Below, in pieces: positions 1-12,000 of a stretch of DNA of 64,000 nt. The notes under the pieces are model-generated. The model saw nothing but the letters and a program-made list of their open reading frames with translations, had not been told where the DNA came from and searched no databases. Positions within the stretch are counted from its first letter, which is position 1. Each line of letters opens with the position of its first letter. Source of the DNA: Roseivirga sp. E12 (GTDB lineage: Bacteria; Bacteroidota; Bacteroidia; Cytophagales; Cyclobacteriaceae); contig NZ_JAGFMD010000010.1 of assembly GCF_017592825.1 (NCBI RefSeq), forward strand, positions 1-64,000. The letters are read 5' to 3'. The position numbers and the translations under genes are program-made.

Positions 1-3000
1 TTGATACCATCGCTTGCCTTGACTTCTAATACATAGGCATTATCAGTATTTCCATCTGCTGGAGACTCAAAGTCTGGTGAGCTTTTGAAGGTCACTGCTC
101 CTGTCGATCCATCAATATCGAATAAGCTTTCGTCATTACTGGTACCAAGACTATAAGTAATTGCGTTGGCATCTGTAGCTACAGCAGTGTAGGCCGTACC
201 CGTTCCATTCTCTACAAAGCTGGCTGTAGTGGCCGAAGTAAAGACAGGGTCAGTGTCATCAACATCTGTTACGGTAATGGTTACTGTCAGGGAAACTGTA
301 TTGACACCATCGCTTGCTTTGACTTCTAGCACATAAGCATTGTCAGTATTAGCATCTGCTGGAGACTCAAAGTCTGGAACAGCCTTAAAGGTCACTGCTC
401 CTGTAGATCCATCAATATCGAATAGGCCTTCGTCATTACCCGTGCCCAAGCTATAAGTAATCGCATTGGCATCTATAGCTACAGCTGTGTAAGCTGTGCC
501 TGTTCCATTCTCTACAAAGTCTACGATAGTGCCTGAGGTAAGCACAGGCTTGATATCATCAATAATAGTAATTGAAAAGGACTGCTCAGAAGTATTACCA
601 CCTTCATCTGTGGCGAGTACGGTCACCAAATGATCACCAGATTGTCCAAGAGGGTTACCACTAAGAATATTTTTCCCTGATGAAACTCTCCTAATTCTAT
701 GATTCAAAAGGTCAGCAACAATTACATTACCATATGGGTCTAAAGCTACTCCTCTAGGAATACTAAAACTGGCGTTAGTCCCAATCTCATCAGAAGCACC
801 TCTAATCCCTGAACCTGCTAAAATTTCAGCAACTCGGCCATCTACCTTGACTATATGTTGTTTTGTTTGATCAGCCATAAAAAACACCCCTTCATCACTA
901 ATGGCCAGCCCGGATGGCGATACCAACTCAAAAGGGGCTCCCTTGATATCAATCACTGGATTTTCATTGTTCCCAAGAGCTGTTGTTACATTGCCTTCTG
1001 AATCAATTTTTCTCAACCAACTTGTCAGACCTTCTATGATATACAGGTTACCGTCTTTATCAATGGCCATTGATCTTGGCAACGAAATGGAGGCACTTTG
1101 CCCCTGCCCATCTCTGGATCTGAAAACTCCATCACCAGCAAAAACTGTAACCTCACCACTTAGATCAACTTTAAAAACCTGATGACCAGCTTCATCGGCC
1201 ACATATACTGTCCCATCACTAGATACAGCTACATCAACAACTGACTTAAATGGTGATGATCCACCTCCTTCAGTAGCACCTGCAATTGTACTCACAACAC
1301 CTATAGGAGATATCTTCCTGACAGATTTGTTCCTTGAATCGGCTACATAGACATTACCGTCTTTGTCCACCGCTATTCCTAAAGGGTCATTAAAGGTGGC
1401 TTGACTTCCAGAGCCATCATTATTCCCAATTTGGCCTGTGCCCGCAAGAGTAGAAACAACACCGTTCACATCTACTTTTCGAACCGCATGATTCCTACTA
1501 TCGGAAACATAGATATTACCGACCTTATCTGTTGCAACGTCAAAGGGCCGCTCAAAACTCGCGGCAGATCCAAGACCGTCATCAAAGCCCTGTCTCGTAC
1601 CACCCGCAAATGGTTGCACTGAGTTTTCATTTGCAGCTTTGTATATAATTCCGGTGGTATAATCAATCACAAAGAGGTTTCCACTCTGATCAAACGCTAA
1701 GTTTCTTGGGACCTCAAACAAACCTCCGGTAGTTATATGGCCAGATACAGTACCATCCAAAGAAATTTTTCGGACAACAGCATTGCCGGCATCGGTAACA
1801 TAGATATGATCATCAGCTCCATAGGCAAGCCCATATGGAAAACGGAAGGAAGCGGCTTGACCTACTCCATCAGTAAATCCCTCTACGCTACCTGCTAAGT
1901 CTGAAACAACTCTACCTGGAGTAATTTTCCTGATTCGGTGAGAGGTCACATCACTGGCATAAAGATTCCCTTCCTTATCAAATGTTAGCCCCCCAATACG
2001 TCCAAATGTTGCTACTTCATGACTACCATTCGCAGTACCAAAGTCATTTGGATCTCCCACGAACAAACTTACTTCTCCAACTGGAGTGATTTTCCTGATT
2101 GTGAATTGGTCAGCTACATAAATATTGTCCTGAGCATCAATTGCTATGGCCCTTTGGTTTCGAAATGATGCATTTACACCAATACCGTTTATTGAACCTG
2201 ATTCACCTGAACCGGCAAAGGTGGTCACATTGCCGGCTTGGTCAATTTTTCTAACCCTAAGTGTGGCTGCATCGGCTACAAACAGGTTATCCTTACTATC
2301 CACAACTACTCCAATAGGTGCATTGAACATTGCTTCCTCTTTCGGTCCATCCTTAAAGCCTCCAATACCCGTTCCAGCAAAAGTTGTCACTAGACCATCG
2401 GAAGTGATTTTGACAATCCTATCATTCTCTTGATCTGCCACGTAAAAGTTACCCTTTGAATCAAAGGCTCCTCCTCCTGGAGTGTTTAACGAAGCTTCCA
2501 ATCCAGTACCATCTTTAATAGTACTAGTCAAATTCCCGGCAACAGTAGTCACCTCCCCAAGAATAGAAGATTTCAAACTTAGCCAATCTGGTAAATTAGA
2601 TGTGGATAGTGTAACCCTTTCACCTTCTAAGTCCGAAACCTCAACAAAGTACCTGTACTCCTCACTTTCTTTCGCATTAGTAACAGGGTTGGATGTAAAC
2701 ACCGGTTTTACATCACTTACATTATTCACTTTGATGGTCACAAGTTGTTTTGTGGTATTTCTTCCATCAGTTGCTATAATTTCTAAAATGTAACTGTTAT
2801 CTGTATTTGCATCCTTCGGGTCTTCAAAATTTGGTGACGATTTGAAGGTAATCTCACCACTTGCAGCATCGATATTTAAATGTGCTTCATCATTACTCGT
2901 ACCTAAACTGTAAGTTATGGCATTGACATCAGTAGCCATGGCTTGATAAGCTGTACTAGTGCTATTTTCCAAGAAGTCTGATGTAGCTACGGAAGTAAAC

Positions 3001-6000
3001 ACAGGTGCAATATCATCCAAAGGTCTGACATTGATAGTAACCATTTTAGGTTCCACATTACTGCCGTCATTTGCTATTACCTCTAGAACATAAATGTTAT
3101 CAGCATTTGCATCTGATGGAGTATCAAAGACAGGAGGAACCTTGAACGTCACATCCCCATTGATTGCATTAATACTAAATAGTCCTTCATCATTCGCAGA
3201 CCCTAGGCTATAGGTAATAGTATTGGTATCAGTAGCCAAAGCCGTGTACGCCACCGTGGCACTTTTCTCTGTGAAGCTAATCGTCTCCCCAGAAGTAAAA
3301 ACTGGCTTTGTTACATCATTGATTTTGATTGCAAAACGTTGCTGGTCTTGACCACCAAAATCATCAGAAACAACTAGATCTACGATTTGATTACCTTTTT
3401 GGACAATTGCTGAGCCGCTTAAAGTATATTCTTTAGATATTTTTCTTAGACGAAAGTTGTTCAAATCGGCCACTATAATGTTATCGGCATTATCTACTAC
3501 TATAAAAATTGCTGCATTAAATAATGCAGAATCAGCCGAACCGTCTTGAAAACCAGAAGTACTTCCGGCAATTGTCGTCACCTTACCAGAAGAATCTATT
3601 TTTCTAATATTGTGTTTACTTCCATTCTGGGTGACATAAATATTATCATTTGAGTCGATAGCAATACCGAAAAGATTACCCAATTTGGCACTTGTTCCTT
3701 GCCCATCTTGGTCCCCAAATTCTGAGCCTGCAAAGGTTATTACAGTCCCATTATTGTCAATTTTTCTAATTCTATTATTTAAATAATCAACAACAAAAAT
3801 ATTGTCTTGGCTATCAACAGTTACTCCTCTAGGTATTGAAAATCTGGCTTCATTTGAAGTACCATCCTGAAAACCCTGAACAGAACCTGCAATTGTCGTT
3901 ACAACTCCGACTTGGGTGACTTTTCGAATGAGATGATTTCCTTCATCAGCAACAATAATGTTACCTGAATTATCAATTGCCAAATCACTAATTTTTTTGA
4001 ACGTTGCTTGACTTCCTTGACCATTGACGAAATTATCACCAGGACCACCAGCAATAACCCTTCTTTCTCCTCTTGAGGATATTCTTTCGATCCGAAAATA
4101 CCTTTCGCTGTTTGATCTATACTCACCCGCAACAATTAGGTTACCATGATTATCAGCTGTGATAGCGGTCATGTCCAACTGAGTTCCAGTCACGCCTCCG
4201 CTAGGATCTGTTTCTCTTCCAGTCAGAGACACAAAGCTTGTAACTAAACCCTGCGGTGTGACCTTTTTTAACATTTTTGTCCCTAATTCAGTTACAAACA
4301 CATTTCCTTCCCTGTCCGTAGTAATATCAGATAGGCTCCTAAATTTAGCCTCAGAACCTAAACCGTCTTGAAAACCCCTGACACTTCCTGCTAGAGTTGA
4401 TACTGTATAATTGGTTGTCAGTTTCAACCAGCTGGGTAAAGAGGAGTTACTCAGTAACAACCTGTCGAAATCTGGGTCATTGAAAGACAATGGGTAATTG
4501 TAGTTTTCATTATCATTCACAAATAATAATGGAGAAGAGCTTATTGAAGGAGCATTATTCGGTCTTATAAAATAGTATTCTCTGGTTCCTATAGGGTTCA
4601 AACTGGAGACCTGATTATTTTCAAGATCTACAATGTCATTTCCCGGTAGAAGATTCAATTCCAATTTTCCTGACCCATTGGGAACATCCACATTTACATA
4701 GTAGACTGAATCTTCAAAAACATCTTTGACTACAGAAGAAATTGTCCCTCCTAGGCCTGTCAAACCAAAATCCTCTGCGCTTACATTCTTGACTTTTTCA
4801 TTAAACTTAACTCTAAAGCCAACTCTCTTTGCCTTTATGAGTTGATCTGCCGGGTTGATTCTAACAATTTCACTCAATGACGGACTATTTGTATCCTTCA
4901 CTTCCAGTGTGAAGTCTTGGCTTGCAGATTGACCTTCCAGGTTAGAGGCGGACAGAGAAATATTATAAGTCCCCACTTGATTAAAAGGGTTACCTGTTAG
5001 CACCTCCACAAGTCTGAACCTTCTCAATTTAGCGTTGAGCTTATCAGGGACTATAAGATCTCCAGCCATAGTCAATTGAATATCTGCAGGACTGGAAAAT
5101 GTAGCGTCCGTACCGATACCATCTAAATCACCTACCTCATTGCCTCCAGCCACCGTCACCACCGTACCAGTTGTAGAAATTGACTTAATTCTTCCATTTC
5201 CTCCCAGCTGTGCAACGAAAACCACTCCATCTGAATTAACAGCTACCCCGTTCGGTAGATCGAACTGGGCCTCTAAAGCCATTCCATCAAGATCACCTTG
5301 AGTTGAACCCGCTATGGTCGTAACCTCCGCATTTGGGTTAATTTTCCTGATTTTATGATTCCTGGAATCGGCCAAATACAGATTATCATCTTTATCAATG
5401 GCGATATGCATAGGAGCATCAAACTTAGCATTGAGACCTATTCCATCTGCAAACCCTCCGTCTAAGTCAAACAGTACAGGTCCGTTTCCTCTATTGATAA
5501 ACCTTTCAATTCCTTTTCCCGCGAAGGTTGTGACATTTCCTATTGGATCAATTTTTCTGATGTTCTGAGCCCTGCTGTCTGAAACAAAGAGGTTTCCTTG
5601 ACTATCAAAGGCCAGGCCATGGGGCCAAACGAATGAAGCCACATTTGCCCCTCCATCTTTAATATCAAAGCCAACAGGTCCTACACCGGCAAAAGTGGTA
5701 ACCACACCAGCCTTAGTGACTTTCCTAATACGACTATTTCTCGTATCCGCAACATAGATATTTCCATCTGGCCCAATCGCTATTGCTGATGGCTCAGCAA
5801 AAGATGCTGACGTGCCTACCCCATCAGCAAAGTCGAAATTTCCAGAACCTGCTATTACTGTGATAGTTCCAGCCTGATCAATTTTCTTAACCTGATGATC
5901 CTCAAGAATATAAAAGTCACCATTTGTATCTTGTGTGATAGCAGTTCCCCCACCATTGGAACTGGTTACCTCAGCAAGAGATTTGAGGCTAAGCCATGGT

Positions 6001-9000
6001 GGCAAGTTGGTCCCACTAATTGATGATAAGTTCCCGTTTGGACTAGTAGTCTCAATAAGGTACCTGTAGTTTTCGTCTCTTGAGACAGTGGTCGTAGGTT
6101 CTGAAATAAAGGACAAACTCCCTTCATCAACATTAGTTACAGTAATGGAAATCTCCTGAGTTGCGGTATTCGTACCATCACTAGCTGTCACATCTAAGAT
6201 GTAGACATTATCGGAATTGGCATCAACAGGGTTTTCGAAATCCTGTTGAGTATTAAATCTTATTGAACCATCAACCCCATTAATATTAAAATTTGACTCA
6301 TCCTTCAAGTTACCCAGACCATAGATTAGCGCATTGGCATCAGTTGCCTTAGCAGTATACACTGGCAATGTTGTGGACTCTTTAACTGAGACGCTCAAAC
6401 CAGAGGTAAAAACAGGTTTAGTCAAATCATTCACAGTAATCGTGAAGGTCTGCATCACAGCAGCACCCTCAGCATCATTCACTTTGAGAGCTACTGAGTG
6501 ATCACCAGACTGGCCAACAGCACTGCCCGTTAACTTGGCTTGACCCAGTGTTACCTTCCTTATCCTATTATTACCAGCATCGGCAATTAGTAGGTTTCCT
6601 TCCTTATCTATAAGAATACCATCCGGACTGTTAAAAAGTGCGTTTGGTCCTGTGCCATCGGCATAGCCTCCAATATCATTACCTGCGACCGTGGTGACTA
6701 TTCCTCCTGGAGTAACCCTTCTAACATTTCCTCTTCTGGACTCTGTCACATAGATATTACCCTCTTTATCCACCACAATGCCCTGAGGTCCATTAAGAGA
6801 CGCTGCAGTCACAATACCATCTTCTGACGGGTGGTTTTGAGAACCGAGGTTGTCAGGTAGGCCAGCAATAGTTGTGACAACACCACTTGGAGTGATCTTA
6901 CGAATGCTGAAATTACCCCAATCTGCAACAAACACATTGCCCTGATTATCAACAGCCACATCTTGCGGAAATGAAAAACCTGCTGCAGTCCCCGTACCAT
7001 CTTGGTAAACGAAGCCGCCCTGGCCAGCCAAAGTGGCAACTTCACCTGATGGACTAATTGTTCTTATTCTACTATTGAAACCATCTGCTACATAGATTAC
7101 TCCATTAGCGTCAATCGCTAGGCCTCTAGGAGAATTGAACATAGCTGAGGTCCCCTGACCATCTTGAAAACCTCCATTACTTCCAGCGAAAGTGCTTACC
7201 TGTCCACTCTTTGTGATTTTCCGAATTCTATTATTTCCAGAATCAGATATGTAGAGATTATCGTCTTTATCAATCACTATCGCCCTTGGACCATTGAAAG
7301 TCGCTGACGCTCCGGTACCATCAGCAGACCCTTGCTGCCCATTGCCAGCAAAAGTGGTAATAGCGCCATCCACAGCCATTTTTCTTATTGCATTGTTCTG
7401 AGAGTCTACGATAAAAATATTTCCCTCAGAATCCATAGCAACATCACGTGGACTGGAAAAAGCTGCCGACAGCCCATTTCCATCTAACAGTTTCTTCTCA
7501 CCAGACCCTGCAATGGTGGTTGTGACACCATCAGGCTGCGAGTCTAAAGTCAACCAGCCCGGGAGGCTCTCCGCGGAAACCTGAAGGCGTTCACCGTCCT
7601 GATCTTCTACTTTTATGACATATTCATAGTTAGCATTGTCATTTACAGAAGTTACCGGAACGGAAGTAAAAGAAGGATCCTGATCATCCACATTGCTCAT
7701 TAAGGCACGTACAAGGATATTGGCAGAATTAGATCTGTCATCAAAAGCATAAATCTGTGCCAGATAGGAGTTGTTTTTATCGCTATCCAATGGGTTTTCA
7801 AAGTCAGGTGCATTCTTAAATGTCAAAACACCTGTCGATTGATCTATAGTGAAAAAAGACTCATCGAAGTTAGACCCAAGAACATACTTTATATTATCGC
7901 TATCCTGGGCTTTGGCGGTAAAGACTGTTCCCGCGCTATTTTCCTCAACCAATGGAAAAATGTTTGGCAAAGGCATGAATACAGGCCCAGTATTTGAAAT
8001 ATTGACAGTGAAACTCTGTATAGCCTTTCCATTGTTTGTATCAGTAGCCTCAATCGTGACTTCATGACTCCCAGCTTGTCCTTTGGTATTGCCTATCAAA
8101 ACTGGTAGTGTGCCGGAAATCACCATTTTCCTAATCACGCGACTACTCGACTCGGAGATAAAAAGATCACCTTTACTATCCAACACAATTCCGAAAAGCC
8201 CATTAAAGGCAGCTTCTGAGCCCGTTCCATCAGTTTTGGCATCGACACCTGATCCTGCTAAGGTTGTGACTTTTCCATCTACAGTAACTTTTCTAATTCT
8301 TTTGTTCCCGAAATCGGCCACATACAAGTTACCAACAGCATCTGAGCTTAAGTGTGCGGGATTGTCAAATCGAGCAGCAGCTCCAGTATCGTCTACATAG
8401 CCTTCGACACCATTTCCTGCAATGGTTGTGACAATTCCAGTAGGCGTAATCTTTCTGATACTATGATTATTATTGTCTGCCACATAGAGATTATCTGAAC
8501 CATCAATCGTTATTCCAAAAGGTCTGTTAAAAGCGGCACTCGTCCCTACTCCGTCTATTAATTTTCTTTCTCCTGAACCAGCAAATGTCGTTACCAACCC
8601 AGTGGGTGTTATTTTTCTAATACGATCATTTCCATGGTCTGCAATAAAAATATTGCCTTTACTATCAACAGCTAAATCCTTTGGCTCACTAAATTGAGCT
8701 GCAGCCCCTGTCCCATCCATATAACCTCGAACTCCAGTTCCCGCAATAGTTGTCACAACGCCACTCGGAGTAATTTTGCGAATGGAGCTGGTAGTATTAT
8801 CTGAGACATATAAGTTACCCAAAGCATCCGAAGCCATTCCAATTGGTCCTGAAAAGCCAGCGTCACTGCCCGTTCCGTCCTTTTCGGTAAAGTTTGATGC
8901 TGATCCTACAAAAGTTGTAACCTCACCAGTTGGAGATATCTTACGAATTGTTTTAGAGGTCAACTCAGCGACATAAATATTATCAGACTGATCAATTGTC

Positions 9001-12000
9001 AGACCCAACGGCAGGTTAAATTGAGCAGCCAACCCTGTACCATCAGAGGTGCCTGACACTCCTGAGCCTGCAAAAGTTGTCACTGTACCAAGAGGCTGTT
9101 GTTCTAAACTCATCCAACTTGGTAAAGTACTTGAGGAAACGGTGGTAACATCGTTTTCAGGGTCATTAACCTTGATTTCATATCGGTAACTAGTGTTGTC
9201 GGTAATTGAAGTGACAGGGTTAGATGTGATTACCGGCTCGGCATTTACTATTTGTGCGATAACACTTATGGTAACTATTTGACTCGTAGATCTAGTACCA
9301 TTGTTAGCTATTACTTCTACCAAGTATTTATTGTCATTATTGGAATCCTGCGGACTCGAAAAGTTCGGGGGTATTTTGAAATTAAGATTTCCATTTGAAG
9401 CATCTATATCAAAAAGGGCTTCATCATTATTAGTTCCTAATTGATAAGTGATGGCCTTTGTATCTGTGGCAATAGCCTGATAAGCTGTACCAGTGGTCAA
9501 TGTTAAGAAGTTTTGTGAAAGCCCAGACGTAAATACAGGCGCGAAATCACCATTGGCAAAAACTGATAGGGTGAACTCTTGTTTTGTCATAGCACCTTGT
9601 TGATCAGTAGCCTCAATCACAATATTATGATCTCCGGCCTGCCCACCGGTGTTTCCGTTCAAAGTGATGCCTGAGTGAGATATTTTACGAATTGATGAAT
9701 TCCCTCGGTCAGTAACATAAACCACACCATCAGCAACCTCAATTCCTTGTAACGAGAAGAACTCGGCCTCGCTCCCTTTTCCATTTCTAAAGGCGGCCTG
9801 ACCTGTTCCTGCCACTGTGGTCACCCTTCCTGATGGACTTATTATTCTAATGACATTCCCTCCGGCTACCCAAAGGTTACCTGATTTATCAATATCAATA
9901 TCATCAATGAGCACAAAAGAGGCACTTGTACCTAATCCATCTAAATTTTGTGAAGAGGTTCCGCTTCCTGCAATGGTAGTAACAATGCCGACAGGAGTTA
10001 TTTTGCGTATACGGCTATTGCCTCGGTCTGCCACATATAAGTTGTCATCTTTATCGATTGTTAAGCCACTAGGACCTGTGAAAAGGGCTTGAGAACCGTT
10101 TCCATCTTGATGTCCTGATGTGCTACCGGCAAAAGTTGATACAATACCGGATGGTGTAATCTTTCTAATTCTATGATTCAATTGATCTGCAACAAAAAAG
10201 TTGCCGTTAGAATCGATGACTAGACCATAAGGATTGCTAAACAGCGCATCTATACTATTTCCATCGGCAAAACCACGCCCCTCCTTTCCAAAAACCAAGG
10301 TAGAGGTACCATCAGAGTTTAGTTTTCTGATGACATTGCTTAGTACATCTGTGTAGAAGATCTGATCCGTATCATCGATAAATATATCAAATACGGATCC
10401 AGTAAAACCCTTTGAAAAGGTGGTTACCAGACCTTCAGGAGTTATTTTTCTAATTCCAGTAGATTGATCTGTCACATAAAGATTCCCATTAGAGTCGACA
10501 GCAGACCGATTAGGAAATGAGAAAGTAGCATTAGTACCTAACCCATCATTACCTTGAGACCCAGAAACGATGGCTTTTCCTGCAACGAATTCAACAGTCC
10601 CTCCAGTTGTAACACGCCTCACCTTTCTCGACCCATCCGTGAAATAAATATCACCATTGGAACGGATTGCCAAACCTCGAGCACCTTCTATACTGGCAGT
10701 GCCAATAGGGCCATCAGTGCCTGTGTTACTTCCGTTTCCAGCCACAGTACTCACAGTACCATCAGGTGTAACTTTTCTAACCCTAAAGTTATTGGCATCT
10801 GAAAAATAAAGATCCCCCGATGAAGTAAACATTAATGCTGAGACACTACCAATCTGGGCGTTGGTTCCCACTCCATCTTGAAAGCCAGGAGTTCCAGTAC
10901 CAGCAAAAGTGACACCCACACCTTGAGACGTCACTTTAGTTATCAAACCATTAGATTCACCAAAGTAAAGATTGTCATCCTTATCAATAGCCATACCAAG
11001 CGGATTTCGTAGTCGGTCGATACTTCCATTCTTTATCACATCTCCATTTCCACCACCAAAAAACGTTGTAACATTTCCAGCTTGATCAACCTTTTTAATT
11101 CTAGTGGAAGTAGTAACAAACAAATTTTCGGAACTGTCAAACGCAAAGTCATTAGGCAAGTCGAATTGACCATTTACCCCTTTGCCATCCAATAACCCAC
11201 TTCTACCGTTTCCGGCAACGGTAGTTACATTTCCGTTCGTATCTATCTTGCGAATGGCATGATTATTACGGTCAACCACGTATAGATTGCCATTGGAGTC
11301 AAACACGACATCTGTCGGGTTATTAAACCCTGCCATGAGTACAGGTCCATCTTTAAAAGAGGCTAATCCTGTACCCGCAAAAGTAGATACAGTTCCGTCT
11401 GGCGATACCTTTCTGATTTGGTTATGCAATGCATCGGCTACATATAAGTTACCCGCATTGTCGAATGTCAACCCTTGAGGTTGATTAAATACAGCATCAT
11501 TCGCGGAACCATTCTTAAAATTACTTGGTAGCTTACCTGCCAAAGTTGTAACCTCTAAATCTGGTTCTATATCAATCCAGCCAGGTTTGGTCGTTACGTT
11601 TATAAAAAGTCCAGTATTATCCGCGTCTGTGGCCTTTGCCTCATACTTGTAGTCAGTGCCTTCATTTATGCCTGTGACTGATGTGGTTGAGAATATGGGA
11701 TTAAATTCCTGCACATTGGCCACCTGGATTTGTATTGTTATACTGGATGTATTAGCACCATCAGTAGCCTTGATCCCTAACACATAGACATTGTCTGCAT
11801 TTGCATCCGCGGGAGCCTCGAAGTCAGGAGCTACTTTGAAAGTAACCACCCCTGAATTACCATCAATATTAAATTGACCTTCGTCATTGCTAGTTCCAAG
11901 GCTGTAAGTGATTGTGCTCGCATCTGTGGCCGAAGCAGTGTACACTGTACCAGTACCATTCTCTAGAAAACTCGTGACCACAGATGAAGTAAATACTGGC

